A stretch of 64,000 nt of DNA from Flavobacterium agri (GCF_013401995.1 NZ_JACBJI010000001.1:282588-346587), one strand, 5' to 3'; shown: positions 40,606-50,007, counted from the stretch's first letter. The notes: a model not told the origin generated them from the sequence alone. Numbers and translations are program-made.

Positions 40606-41247
40606 TTATTGATTTGAATGGTTTTTAGGTTGGATGTTGAAAAAATGGTACACGAGCAGCAGCAATGTGCCGTATCCGATCGTAAAGCCGATGGCGCGCA
40701 ATTCGGTCAGGAGTCCGGCCGCATCGACTATAAGCCGGAACGGATCCGAAACCACATCCCAACTGTTGTAGCGTTCAAAACGTCCCAGGTAAATCCCGAA
40801 TCCCGACAGGATCGCGCTGAACGGCACGAGCCAGTTCGAGACGCGTCCGAAATTTTTATCCCAAACCGATTGCATCTGGCGCATCGAAAGCAATCCGAAC
40901 AACATTCCGCTAATGGAATAAGAGGCGAGCAGCAACAGGTCGAACCAGGCGGGCATGGTCTGGGTCAGGTGGCGGAAGTGCAAAAAATCGGTCAAGATGT
41001 AAGGCGCATTCGGAAGAAACAGCAGCCAGATTGCCGACAGCGCCAGGATTTTGGGCTTCCCGCTATCGGCTTGCAGCAAATAGTCGCTGATTACCAAAGG
41101 CACGGCCGACAACACGAGATTCCACAAAAGAAAGCCGTAGCCGATGCCCGATGTCACGAACATCCGAAACGCGAGCAACGCGCAATTGAAAGCGATAAGT
41201 GCAAACACGCTTCGATAATGGTTGGAGTTGGAGATAGTCTTTATCAT
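40606..41247 (-). CDS. DUF1361 membrane protein
   Basis: 213 aa from ATG 41247, five to six helices. The segment IWLLFLPNAPYILTDFLHFRH is the hallmark of DUF1361 (L-F-x-P-N-A-P-Y-x-x-T-D). Function unknown. It is the first gene of the creD operon; the ACTTTG-N5-CAAAGT palindrome is just upstream and overlaps a TAACTTTG -7 box. Confidence 0.88.
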   Translation of the reverse strand: MIKTISNSNHYRSVFALIAFNCALLAFRMFVTSGIGYGFLLWNLVLSAVPLVISDYLLQADSGKPKILALSAIWLLFLPNAPYILTDFLHFRHLTQTMPAWFDLLLLASYSISGMLFGLLSMRQMQSVWDKNFGRVSNWLVPFSAILSGFGIYLGRFERYNSWDVVSDPFRLIVDAAGLLTELRAIGFTIGYGTLLLLVYHFFNIQPKNHSNQ

Positions 41248-41256
41248 TTTAAAAGT

Positions 41257-41275
41257 ACTTTGTATTTCAAAGTTA
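41257..41275 (-). promoter_or_regulatory. Palindromic operator and -7 box of the DUF1361-creD operon
   Basis: ACTTTG-TATTT-CAAAGT at 41257-41273 is a perfect inverted repeat. On the minus strand its outer arm forms the -7 box TAACTTTG (complement 41268-41275), so binding would block promoter opening. The same element is found at 42246-42264. Confidence 0.7.
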
Positions 41276-41289
41276 AACAATAAAAAAAT

Positions 41290-41586
41290 TTAGCTCTTGC
41301 GCAGCAGGCTTTCCAAAGCGTCGATGTGGGCCGTAAAAGCCTCGCGTCCCGATTTGGTCGCCTTGTAACTCGTGTTCGGCTTTTTCCCGATGAACTGTTT
41401 CTCGATGACGATGTAATTCTCGGATTCGAGCGCTTTGGCATGGCTCGCGAGATTGCCGTCGGTTACGCCGAGCAGTTCCTTCAGCGTCGAGAAATCGGCC
41501 GATTCGTTGACCATCAACACACTCATGATACCGAGCCTGATGCGATGGTCGAACGCCTTGTTTATATTTTGGATGATGTTTTTCAC
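41290..41586 (-). CDS. Winged-helix transcriptional regulator (HTH_34 type)
   Basis: 98 aa from a GTG start. A single winged-helix domain: RIRLGIMSVLMVNESADFST, then LLGVTDGNLASHAKALESEN as the recognition helix, then KKPNTSYKATKSGREAF as the wing, typical of PF13601. It is 25 bp downstream of a membrane protein gene and both lie between two copies of a palindrome, one in front of their own operon and one before the creD operon. It is the obvious candidate to bind both. Confidence 0.9.
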   Translation of the reverse strand: MKNIIQNINKAFDHRIRLGIMSVLMVNESADFSTLKELLGVTDGNLASHAKALESENYIVIEKQFIGKKPNTSYKATKSGREAFTAHIDALESLLRKS

Positions 41587-41611
41587 ACTGGTTTTTGCGA
41601 GAGGAAGATAC

Positions 41612-42238
41612 TTATTTCCTGTCGTATTTAAAATACATGATCGCGCCGTACACGATATGGCAAACCCCGAAGCCTAACGACCACAGTTCGAAGCCGTAAC
41701 CCGTGAATTCGGTGTTGATCAGTCCCAGGACGACAACGGTCAATCCGAGGTAGCGCACGTCGCGGTGCGTATATTTACTTGCGTTGATGCAGGCCAGTCC
41801 GTAAAAAATAAGCGTGACGGGCGCAATCAGTTCAAAGAATTCGTGGCGAAGCAGCAACAACGCGAAAAAACCTCCCGTCACGAGCGGAATCAGGAAATTG
41901 ACGAGCAATCGTTTTGAACTCGAATTCCACGTCGTCTCATTGTTGCGCTTGGCTTTGAGGTGGGTGCAGATCAAAGCGGTAATCAAGGAAAGCCCCAAAA
42001 TGGCGAGTCCGATGGCCGTGACTTTGATGAGCAGCATATTCTCGATATCGCGATAACGCACATAATAATCGCTTGTAGCAAGTTGTTCCTTGATGATGGA
42101 ATTGGCAAACCACGCGCCGATGAGTGCATAACTTCCGGCAAAGACGCCCGATAGTCCGCTCAAGGATAAAAATTGTGTCGAACGGTCCATCATTTGGCGG
42201 ATGTCGCGCAAATCGTCGAGATACTTTTGGTTTTCCAT
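41612..42238 (-). CDS. Hypothetical multi-helix membrane protein of the creD locus
   Basis: 208 aa from ATG 42238. A soluble start (MENQKYLDDLRDIRQMMDRS) precedes six membrane helices. I do not recognise a named domain, but proteins of this kind are commonly coupled to a small winged-helix regulator in Bacteroidetes. It begins directly after the palindromic operator and precedes the regulator by 25 bp. Confidence 0.8.
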   Translation of the reverse strand: MENQKYLDDLRDIRQMMDRSTQFLSLSGLSGVFAGSYALIGAWFANSIIKEQLATSDYYVRYRDIENMLLIKVTAIGLAILGLSLITALICTHLKAKRNNETTWNSSSKRLLVNFLIPLVTGGFFALLLLRHEFFELIAPVTLIFYGLACINASKYTHRDVRYLGLTVVVLGLINTEFTGYGFELWSLGFGVCHIVYGAIMYFKYDRK

Positions 42239-42245
42239 ATTAAAG

Positions 42246-42264
42246 TACTTTGAATGACAAAGTA
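42246..42264 (-). promoter_or_regulatory. Palindromic operator of the regulator operon
   Basis: TACTTTG-AATGA-CAAAGTA is a perfect 7-bp inverted repeat with a 5-bp spacer. With its flank AAAGT it matches the operator at 41257-41273 (AAAGTACTTTG-N5-CAAAGT in both). It lies eight bases before the start codon of the membrane protein gene. Confidence 0.7.
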
Positions 42265-42434
42265 AATGAGTTTTTGTTCGGCTGCCAAATTTTTTTTCGG
42301 ATTTTTTCCACCCGTGTAAGAATTTTCGATTTGCGCGGATAGGTAAGCGATCGTCACTTTCTGCGCTAAAATGTGATGGACGCATTTAGGTTTTCATTTA
42401 GAATTTAAAATCCAACATTTAAAATTCCCTTTCG

Positions 42435-42442
42435 TACTTTTG
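42435..42442 (+). promoter_or_regulatory. -7 box of lpd
   Basis: TACTTTTG fits TAnnTTTG, 26 bp before the lpd start. No consensus -33. Confidence 0.5.
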
Positions 42443-42468
42443 TGTCACTAAATCAATAACCAATCACC

Positions 42469-43875
42469 ATGAGTTCATTTGACGTTGCCGTCATAGGATC
42501 GGGTCCCGGAGGATACGTGGCCGCCATCCGTTGCGCACAATTAGGTTTCAAGACTGCTATCATCGAAAAATATCCTACGCTTGGCGGAACTTGCCTCAAC
42601 GTGGGTTGTATCCCGTCGAAGGCGTTGCTCGATTCGTCACATCACTATCACGATGCGATTTCGCACTTCAAGGAACACGGTATCGAGATTCCGGGAGAGA
42701 TCAAGATCAATTTCGAACAGATGATCGCGCGCAAAGGTTCGGTCGTAGACCAGAACGTGAGCGGCATCAAATACCTCATGGACAAAAATAAGATCACGGT
42801 TTTCGAAGGTTTGGGCTCTTTCGAGGATGCGACGCACATCAAAGTGACCAAATCGGACAATTCATCCGAAACCATCGAAGCGAAATACACGATCATCGCG
42901 ACCGGTTCGAAACCATCGACGTTGCCGTTCATCAAATTGGACAAGGAGCGCGTGATCACTTCGACCGAAGCCTTAAAGATGAAGGAAATCCCGAAACACC
43001 TTATCGTCATCGGCGGCGGTGTCATCGGATTGGAACTCGGACAAGTGTATTTGCGTCTCGGATCTCAGGTTTCCGTCGTCGAATTCATGGACCGCATCAT
43101 TCCGGGCATGGACGCCGGTCTTTCCAAAGAATTGACTAAAGTCCTTAAAAAGCAAGGCATGAAGTTCTATACTTCGCATAAAGTGAAATCGGTAGAAAAC
43201 AACGGTTCGGGCGTGGTTATCCAAGCCGATGACGCCAAAGGACAGACGATTACGCTCGAAGGCGATTACGCTTTGGTTTCCGTTGGCCGTCGTCCGTTTA
43301 CCGACGGATTGGCGCTCGACAAAGCCGGTGTGAAAGTTTCCGACAGAGGCATCGTCGAAACCAACGACCATTTGCAGACCAACGTTTCGAACATCTACGC
43401 GATCGGTGACGTCGTGAAAGGAGCGATGTTGGCACACAAAGCCGAAGAAGAAGGCGTTTTCGTGGCCGAAATTTTGGCCGGACAAAAACCGCACATCAAC
43501 TACAACCTGATTCCGGGAGTCGTCTATACATGGCCAGAAGTTGCCGCCGTCGGAAAAACCGAAGAGCAACTCAAGGAAGCCGGTGTCGAATACAAAGCCG
43601 GAAGTTTCCCTATGAAAGCGCTAGGACGTTCACGCGCGAGCGGCGATACCGACGGTTTCGTGAAAATCCTTGCGGATGCGAAGACAGATGAAGTCCTCGG
43701 TGTGCACATGATCGGCGCAAGAACTGCCGATTTGATTGCGGAAGCGGTTACGGCTATGGAATTCCGCGCGTCTGCCGAAGACATTTCGAGAATGTCGCAC
43801 GCTCACCCGACGTATGCAGAAGCTGTGAAAGAAGCGGCCTTGGATGCTACGGATAAGCGTTCGATACATATGTAA
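42469..43875 (+). CDS. lpdA: Dihydrolipoyl dehydrogenase
   Basis: 468 aa. FAD-binding GSGPGGYVAAI at residues 10-20, the redox-active disulfide in GGTCLNVGCIPSKAL (Cys42, Cys47), NAD-binding VIGGGVIGLELG, and the catalytic His-Glu region HAHPTYAEAVKEA at the C-terminus. It is the E3 component of 2-oxoacid dehydrogenase complexes and of the glycine cleavage system. It is transcribed alone here; the E1/E2 genes are not in the window. Confidence 0.97.
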   Translation: MSSFDVAVIGSGPGGYVAAIRCAQLGFKTAIIEKYPTLGGTCLNVGCIPSKALLDSSHHYHDAISHFKEHGIEIPGEIKINFEQMIARKGSVVDQNVSGIKYLMDKNKITVFEGLGSFEDATHIKVTKSDNSSETIEAKYTIIATGSKPSTLPFIKLDKERVITSTEALKMKEIPKHLIVIGGGVIGLELGQVYLRLGSQVSVVEFMDRIIPGMDAGLSKELTKVLKKQGMKFYTSHKVKSVENNGSGVVIQADDAKGQTITLEGDYALVSVGRRPFTDGLALDKAGVKVSDRGIVETNDHLQTNVSNIYAIGDVVKGAMLAHKAEEEGVFVAEILAGQKPHINYNLIPGVVYTWPEVAAVGKTEEQLKEAGVEYKAGSFPMKALGRSRASGDTDGFVKILADAKTDEVLGVHMIGARTADLIAEAVTAMEFRASAEDISRMSHAHPTYAEAVKEAALDATDKRSIHM

Positions 43876-43908
43876 GACACGCTGCGCTTTAGACACGCTT
43901 CGCTAAAG
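43875..43908. repeat. Imperfect 16-17 bp tandem repeat
   Basis: AGACACGCTGCGCTTT is followed at once by AGACACGCTTCGCTAAA. The second copy can also fold back (CTTTAG / CTAAAG, 43887-43908). It lies directly after the lpd stop. Confidence 0.6.
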
Positions 43909-43923
43909 ATTGCTAGACTCAAT

Positions 43924-43957
43924 AAAAAATCCCCCTCATTCAAGCGGGATTTTTTTT
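43924..43957. terminator. Bidirectional terminator between lpd and the DUF4349 gene
   Basis: AAAAAATCCC and GGGATTTTTT pair around a 12-nt loop, with A- and T-runs on either side. Confidence 0.85.
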
Positions 43958-43965
43958 ATATAAAA

Positions 43966-44946
43966 TCAAACGGCGACTTTCTTCTTGCCCAATTTCTTCC
44001 AACCCACAAAAACAGCCGTTCCAATCAAGATAAACGGCCACAAATTGAGCGCGAAAACCAAAATCGCTTCCAAAATATACCATCCCGATTTAAGGCTGTC
44101 CCAAGCCTGTGTGCCGAATCCTGTGCGATATTGCGCGCTGTCAAGATTCGCCAAGGTCACGCTTTTGACCGCTTCGTCCTGGTACAACTGCAACGCGACG
44201 GTAGAGTAGGCGATCTTGTCTTCGAGTTCCATCTTTTTAAGAAGGGCCGCATCCGAAGTTTCTTGTTTGGCCAGAAGGTTTTCCTCGGTATCGTTTATAT
44301 CGACGAGTTTTTTCCCTTTGTTGTCGACGGCGCCTTCCACGCGTTGTTTGAATCGTGCGAGCCTTTTCTGTTCCAACTCGGTCGATTTCAGTTGCAGGTT
44401 CACGTCTTCAGCCTTGATGATGCGGTAATCGAGGTAGCCGACTTCTTTGGAAATGTTCTTGAGCGTCGCATCGAGATTGTAATTCGGAACGCGGATGACC
44501 ATGTCGTTGCGCACCGTATACACCGTGGTCCGCACGATACTGTCCTCGCTTTTCTTCACGTCCCGCGTTTCGCGCACATCGCTTTTAAGATCGGTGTTCA
44601 CTACGAAACCTCCGGCAACAGAGACGGCGTCTTCAACCTTGGTCGTCGATTGGGCCACGTTGCGCACTTTGAAACGTATATCGGCAGTTCGCACGAATTT
44701 GCGTTTGCCGTCGTTGTTGGTCACCGCAGCCGATGAAGACAAATTGTTTTCGGATTTTACCGAATTGCCGTTCACGTTTGTTGAATCGGCCATTATAGCC
44801 ATTTCTTCGGCAGGTGCGACTTCTTCTGCGGGCGCTTCTTTGGAGTCTGGAGATGAAACCGTGGCATTTTCGGTTTCGCCATACTGCTTGCATGAAACCG
44901 CTAGCGCAATCAACAATGCCATTCCGAATAACGAAATCTTTTTCAT
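43966..44946 (-). CDS. DUF4349 lipoprotein
   Basis: 326 aa. Lipobox Cys19 (LLIALAVSC), an acidic Ala/Glu-rich linker, then the DUF4349 domain (about 84-300) with RTADIRFKVRNVAQST, VRNDMVIRVPNYNLD and a coiled-coil segment, a membrane helix at about 292-315 and a Lys-rich tail. The family is a membrane-tethered periplasmic protein of unknown function with similarity to periplasmic adaptor-like coiled coils. It is a single gene. Confidence 0.88.
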   Translation of the reverse strand: MKKISLFGMALLIALAVSCKQYGETENATVSSPDSKEAPAEEVAPAEEMAIMADSTNVNGNSVKSENNLSSSAAVTNNDGKRKFVRTADIRFKVRNVAQSTTKVEDAVSVAGGFVVNTDLKSDVRETRDVKKSEDSIVRTTVYTVRNDMVIRVPNYNLDATLKNISKEVGYLDYRIIKAEDVNLQLKSTELEQKRLARFKQRVEGAVDNKGKKLVDINDTEENLLAKQETSDAALLKKMELEDKIAYSTVALQLYQDEAVKSVTLANLDSAQYRTGFGTQAWDSLKSGWYILEAILVFALNLWPFILIGTAVFVGWKKLGKKKVAV

Positions 44947-45205
44947 AAAATTAAATGTTTAATAAGGTTAATGATGTAAAAGGTCAAGTAGTTTTCAAAC
45001 CATGCGTTTAAATTTTATGAAGTCGATATTCGACGCGCACTAACAATCGTGCCAAAGTTTTTTGGAATGGGTTAACGATTGTTTATCGTAATTTTGGGAT
45101 GTCCATATCGTGGCGGTAAAGTCCATAGAGTCGTAAAGCCATAAGACATGAATATTCAGGACAGGTTTCTGACCATTTGAAATCTGATCATCCAAAAATC
45201 TAAAA

Positions 45206-46501
45206 TTGAGAACAGTCGCCCATCATAAAATCAACGACCCGAAAGACTTCAAAGCGAAACTGTTGCATTGGTCGCAACAATTCCGCGAGATCGTTTTTCT
45301 CGATACGAACGGCTATCACGAGAAATACCAGGAGTACGACTGCGTGCTTGCCGCCGACGCGTTCCTGTCGCTGAGAACCGATTACCACAACGCTTTCAAG
45401 GATTTGAAGGAATTGCAGGAAACCACCAAAGATTGGCTGTTCGGCTATCTTTCGTACGATTTGAAAAACGACACCGAGGAACTGCACTCGCGAAATTTCG
45501 ACGGATTGCAATTTCCCGACCTGTTCTTCTTCCAGCCGAAACGTCTTTTCCTGCTGAAAGGGAACGAGCTCGAACTTCGGTATTTGCCGATGTCCGATGA
45601 CGAGATGGAATCCGATTTGCAAGCCATCATCAATACGCCTGCAAACCTTCGCCATGTCAACGACCGGTTGATGATCCACCAAAGGATTTCGCAAAAAGAT
45701 TATCTAAAAAAAGTCGGCAGCATGCTCGAGCACATTCACAGAGGTGATATTTACGAGGCGAATTTCTGCATGGAATTCTATTCCGAGGACGCCAAAATCG
45801 ATCCGCTCGAAACCTATTGCCGTCTCAATACGATTTCAGAACCGCCGTTTTCGGCCTTTTTCCGCAATGCGAACCATTACCTCATGTCGGCCTCGCCCGA
45901 GCGTTACCTAAAGAAACAAGGCCACAAAATCGTTTCCCAACCCATAAAAGGCACGGCGCGCAGGAGTGAAGACGCCAACGAGGATGCACGAATAAAACGC
46001 GAACTTGCCGCCAACCAAAAAGAGCGTTCCGAAAACATCATGATCGTCGACCTCGTGCGCAACGATCTGTCGCGGACCGCCGCAAAAGGAAGCGTCCATG
46101 TAGAGGAATTGTGCGGCGAATATTCGTTCCGCCAGGTGCATCACCTTATTTCTACTGTAGTTTCACAAATCTCCGACGGCCATGGCGCGATGGATGTGCT
46201 CAAAACCACGTTCCCGATGGGCAGCATGACGGGCGCTCCCAAAATTTCGGCCATGAAAATCATAGAGGATCTCGAGGAAACCAAGCGCGGTCTTTACAGC
46301 GGTGCGCTCGGATATTTCACGCCAGACGGCGATTTCGATTTCAACGTCGTGATCCGATCTATACTGTATAATTCAGAAGCCAAATACGTGTCGTTTTCGG
46401 TTGGAAGCGCGATTACGGCTGCGTCCGAACCGATCCGCGAATACGAAGAATGTCTGCTCAAGGCGGTGGCGATGCGTAAGGTTTTGGAAAGGAATGCTTA
46501 G
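45206..46501 (+). CDS. pabB: Aminodeoxychorismate synthase component I
   Basis: 431 aa chorismate-binding enzyme. The motif PIKGTARR, with Lys in place of the Ala of anthranilate synthases (PIAGT), points to PabB, which uses chorismate and ammonia to form aminodeoxychorismate for folate. Other blocks: ERSENIMIVDLVRNDLSR and FPMGSMTGAPK. The start is not ATG; a TTG-type codon close to 45206 fits the usual N-terminus (MR..) of this protein in Flavobacteria. No glutaminase subunit is adjacent. Confidence 0.9.
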   Translation: MRTVAHHKINDPKDFKAKLLHWSQQFREIVFLDTNGYHEKYQEYDCVLAADAFLSLRTDYHNAFKDLKELQETTKDWLFGYLSYDLKNDTEELHSRNFDGLQFPDLFFFQPKRLFLLKGNELELRYLPMSDDEMESDLQAIINTPANLRHVNDRLMIHQRISQKDYLKKVGSMLEHIHRGDIYEANFCMEFYSEDAKIDPLETYCRLNTISEPPFSAFFRNANHYLMSASPERYLKKQGHKIVSQPIKGTARRSEDANEDARIKRELAANQKERSENIMIVDLVRNDLSRTAAKGSVHVEELCGEYSFRQVHHLISTVVSQISDGHGAMDVLKTTFPMGSMTGAPKISAMKIIEDLEETKRGLYSGALGYFTPDGDFDFNVVIRSILYNSEAKYVSFSVGSAITAASEPIREYEECLLKAVAMRKVLERNA

Positions 46502-46507
46502 TAGCCG

Positions 46508-46645
46508 ATCCGGCTTTCCGCTTCAAGTCCTCGGCCCAAAACCACATTTTTATGGCGCCTTCGCGAGCTTCCTGCGGTCGCTGCGCCTGCTTCTAAAAAT
46601 TAGTGGTTTTCGTCCTGTGGGCTTTGCGCTGCAATCCGGGCTGGG
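46508..46645. repeat. Structured intergenic element with direct and inverted repeats
   Basis: Two similar 19-21 bp blocks in direct orientation (CCGGCTTTCCGCTTCAAGTCC at 46510-46530; GGGCTTTGCGCTGCAATCC at 46619-46637) flank an inverted pair, AAAACCAC plus ATTTTTA and TAAAAAT plus GTGGTTTT. A GC-rich inner hairpin (GGCGC / GCGCC) fills the middle. I recall sequences of this look in intergenic regions of other Flavobacteria. No coding frame supports a protein here. Confidence 0.6.
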
Positions 46646-46684
46646 GCATTTGCCGTTGAATCACGAAAGCGTTAACTTCGTGCG

Positions 46685-47998
46685 ATGCTTGCCGAATTCC
46701 AGAACCATCTCGACCACAATTTCCCGTTTTTGAAAGGTAAACGCCTTTTGCTCGCCGTCAGTGGCGGTATCGACAGTATGGTGATGGTCGATCTGTTCCG
46801 AAAATCGGGATGTGAAATCGGCATCGCGCACTGCAATTTCAACCTTCGCGGTGAAGAAAGCGACCAGGACGAGACTTTCGTCAGGGCGTTCGCTTCCAAA
46901 ACCAACATACCGGCTCACGTCACCAGATTCGACACGAACCAATTCGCCGAGGATTTCGGGCTGTCGATCCAGGTTGCTGCGCGTGAATTGCGATACAAAT
47001 GGTTCGCCGGGTTGCTCGAATCCGAAAATTACGATTTCGTGCTGACGGCCCATCACGCCGACGACAACCTTGAAACTTTCCTCATCAATCTTACGCGAGG
47101 CACCGGAATTGAAGGATTGACGGGCATTCCGGCTCAAAATGAAAAAGTCGTGCGCCCGTTGCTTCCGATTTCAAGACAAGAAATCGAAGCGTATGCCAAA
47201 TCGAATGGTCTGGAATGGCACGAAGACAGCAGCAATGCTTCCGATAAATACCTGCGTAACAAGATCCGTCAGCTGATCGTGCCGCTTCTCAAGGAAATAA
47301 GGCCCGACTTACTCGACAGTTTTTCGAAAACCCAGGATTTTTTGCGCCAAACCCAGTCGCTGTCCGAAGACGCGGCTATCATCATTTACCAAAAAGTCGC
47401 AAAACCATATGGGAATGAAATAAAATTCGACCTGTCCGAGCTCAAAAAACTGCCGAATCACAAAGCCTATCTTTACCAATGGCTGCGTGAATTCGGCTTC
47501 ACGGCTTGGGAAGATGTGTACACTTTGGTCGATGCCCAATCGGGAAAGCAAGTTTTTTCTTCCCAATATGTACTTTTGAAAGACCGTGAAACGCTCGTAC
47601 TTTCGCCACTTGCCGATGCAACCGACAAACGCGAATATTGCCTCTATAAAGGCATGGAAGCCCTTGAATTTCCGTTAAAACTCACCTTAAAATATGTGAA
47701 AGACGTTGGCGGCAAATCCAATTCGGCTATCTTTGTCGACGCCGAAAAACTCAGGTTTCCGCTTGTGTTGAGGAAATGGAAAGAAGGTGATGTGTTTTAT
47801 CCTCTTGGCATGCACGGAAATTCAAAAAAGGTCAGCAAATTCTTCAAGGACGGGAAATTCTCGTTGCGCGACAAGGAAAATGCCTGGCTGCTCTGTTCGG
47901 GAGACGACATCGTTTGGATTGTCGGCCAACGCGCAGACGAACGTTTTTACGCACAAACAACCACAACAAACATATTGCACATCGCACTCAACGAATGA
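46685..47998 (+). CDS. tilS: tRNA(Ile)-lysidine synthase
   Basis: 437 aa. PP-loop SGGIDS at residues 26-31, HCNFNLRGEESDQDE, the AHHADDNLETF motif and NKIRQLIVPLL, then a C-terminal TilS domain. It attaches lysine to C34 of the AUA-reading isoleucine tRNA, an essential modification. Its stop overlaps the dsbD start (ATGA at 47995-47998), so the two are coupled although functionally unrelated. Confidence 0.96.
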   Translation: MLAEFQNHLDHNFPFLKGKRLLLAVSGGIDSMVMVDLFRKSGCEIGIAHCNFNLRGEESDQDETFVRAFASKTNIPAHVTRFDTNQFAEDFGLSIQVAARELRYKWFAGLLESENYDFVLTAHHADDNLETFLINLTRGTGIEGLTGIPAQNEKVVRPLLPISRQEIEAYAKSNGLEWHEDSSNASDKYLRNKIRQLIVPLLKEIRPDLLDSFSKTQDFLRQTQSLSEDAAIIIYQKVAKPYGNEIKFDLSELKKLPNHKAYLYQWLREFGFTAWEDVYTLVDAQSGKQVFSSQYVLLKDRETLVLSPLADATDKREYCLYKGMEALEFPLKLTLKYVKDVGGKSNSAIFVDAEKLRFPLVLRKWKEGDVFYPLGMHGNSKKVSKFFKDGKFSLRDKENAWLLCSGDDIVWIVGQRADERFYAQTTTTNILHIALNE

Positions 47999-50007
47999 AA
48001 AAGTTTCTTTTTGCCCTGATCGCGGTCCTCTCGTTTTCGGGCTTGTCGGCACAAATCGTAAAACCCGTAAAGTGGACGCAACGTCTCGAAAAAGTATCGC
48101 CGACCGAGTTCAAATTGGTCATGGAAGCCACGATAGACGAGAGTTGGCACATTTACTCGCAATTCACTCCAGACGGCGGACCGCTGCCTTTGACGCTCGA
48201 TTTCAAGAACCAGAAGGGAAATTACCAACTTATCGGAAAAGCTGCTGAAAGCGCTACCAAACGCCAGTTCAACGATGTTTTTGAGGTAGACGAGGTGTTT
48301 TGGGAGAAAAAGGCCACGCTTACCCAGCGTATAAAAGTCATCAATCCGAACCTCACGAGCATAGACGTGAAGGTCGATTATCAGGTCTGCAAGGAAGTCT
48401 GTATAAACGACAACGCGAAATTCACGTTCAAGTTGCCGAAAATACCGGTAGAGGAAGCGGCGGCTATAACGACTCCAATCGTAAAAGACACGGCATCTTC
48501 TATACAGTCGAAAGATACGGTCGGGAAAAATTCGACCTCGCAAGAAGAGGTGGAGCAGACGAAAACGGTGGCTACCGTTCCGAATCCACAAAAGACAGAA
48601 AATATCGGACTTTGGACAATTTTCTTTCTTGCCTTTGGCGCTGGTTTTACCGCTTTGTTGACACCTTGCGTCTTCCCGATGATTCCAATGACAGTCAGTA
48701 TTTTCACCAAGCAGAGTAAAAATAAGTCTGCAGGAATTCGGAATGCTATACTATATGGCATTTCAATTATCATAATATACGTTGTCCTGGGATTAGTCAT
48801 AACAGCAATTTTTGGAGCAGGAGCGCTTAATGCAATTGCCACGAACGTTTGGTTTAACCTTATTTTCTTCGTGCTTCTGGTCATTTTCGCCATCTCATTC
48901 TTGGGTGCATTCGAAATCGTTTTGCCCAACAGTTGGGCGAATAAAGTCGACAGACAAGCCGATCGTGGCGGATTTATCGGAATCTTGTTTATGGCATTGG
49001 CTCTTGCAATCGTTTCGTTTTCATGTACGGGAATATTTATTGGCAATCTTTTGGTCGTGGCTGCGCAAGAAGGAGGAATTGCCCCGATAATCGGAATGTT
49101 CGGGTTTTCGTTGGCATTGGCGCTTCCGTTCATGTTGTTCGCGATGTTTCCGGGCTGGCTTAATTCGCTGCCGAAATCGGGCGGTTGGCTCAATACGGTC
49201 AAGGTTTTCCTCGGATTCCTTGAATTGGCGCTCGCGTTCAAATTCCTTTCCAACGCCGATTTGGTGCTTCAGATGCATTTGCTCGAACGCGAGGTCTTCC
49301 TGGCGATCTGGATCGCGATTTTCGGAGCGTTGGCGTTGTATCTTTTCGGAAAAATCACGACGCCGCACGACAGTCCGCTGCCGTTCATTTCGGTAGGAAG
49401 ATTGTTGCTCGGACTGCTCGTTTTGACGTTTACGGTTTATTTGATTCCGGGATTGTGGGGCGCGCCTTTGAAATTAATCAGCGCATTCCCGCCACCGCTT
49501 GAATACAGCGAAAGCCCACATGGGGTAGGCAATTCGTCCGCAATCGGAACAAATGAAGATTTGCCGAAAGATGCGGTCATGGCACATGGGTTCGTGACGT
49601 TCAACGATTACGACAAGGCACTTGCTTACGCCAAAGAAGTCAACAAGCCCATGCTGCTCGATTTTACGGGATTCGCTTGCGTCAATTGCCGCAAGATGGA
49701 AAACAACGTTTGGACGGACGCCGAAGTGGCCAAAATCCTCAAGAACGACGTGATCCTTGTTTCGCTTTATGTAGACGACAAACGTGAACTTCCGAAAGAA
49801 CAGCAATTTATTTCGCCTTCTACGGGTGAAGAAATCGAAACCACAGGCGACAAATGGACCGATTTCATGATCACGCGTTACAAAACCAACACGCAACCCA
49901 TGTATGTTTTGGTCGGAACCGACGGAAAAGACATTTCGAATACCATCAGCTATGTTGGGAAAGATGAGTATTTGGGTTGGTTGAGAAAGGGGTTGGAGGC
50001 GTTTTAA
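47995..50007 (+). CDS. dsbD: Thiol:disulfide interchange protein DsbD
   Basis: 670 aa. Signal peptide (MKKFLFALIAVLSFSGLSAQ), an N-terminal DsbD domain with cysteine pair in YQVCKEVCINDN, eight membrane helices (about 200-500) with TPCVFPMIPMTVS and SFSCTGIFIGN holding the transmembrane cysteines, and a C-terminal thioredoxin domain with GFACVNCRKME. It carries reducing power from cytosolic thioredoxin to the periplasm. ATG 47995 is chosen because it overlaps the tilS stop and starts the signal peptide; the frame extends further upstream but only inside tilS. Confidence 0.95.
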   Translation: MKKFLFALIAVLSFSGLSAQIVKPVKWTQRLEKVSPTEFKLVMEATIDESWHIYSQFTPDGGPLPLTLDFKNQKGNYQLIGKAAESATKRQFNDVFEVDEVFWEKKATLTQRIKVINPNLTSIDVKVDYQVCKEVCINDNAKFTFKLPKIPVEEAAAITTPIVKDTASSIQSKDTVGKNSTSQEEVEQTKTVATVPNPQKTENIGLWTIFFLAFGAGFTALLTPCVFPMIPMTVSIFTKQSKNKSAGIRNAILYGISIIIIYVVLGLVITAIFGAGALNAIATNVWFNLIFFVLLVIFAISFLGAFEIVLPNSWANKVDRQADRGGFIGILFMALALAIVSFSCTGIFIGNLLVVAAQEGGIAPIIGMFGFSLALALPFMLFAMFPGWLNSLPKSGGWLNTVKVFLGFLELALAFKFLSNADLVLQMHLLEREVFLAIWIAIFGALALYLFGKITTPHDSPLPFISVGRLLLGLLVLTFTVYLIPGLWGAPLKLISAFPPPLEYSESPHGVGNSSAIGTNEDLPKDAVMAHGFVTFNDYDKALAYAKEVNKPMLLDFTGFACVNCRKMENNVWTDAEVAKILKNDVILVSLYVDDKRELPKEQQFISPSTGEEIETTGDKWTDFMITRYKTNTQPMYVLVGTDGKDISNTISYVGKDEYLGWLRKGLEAF

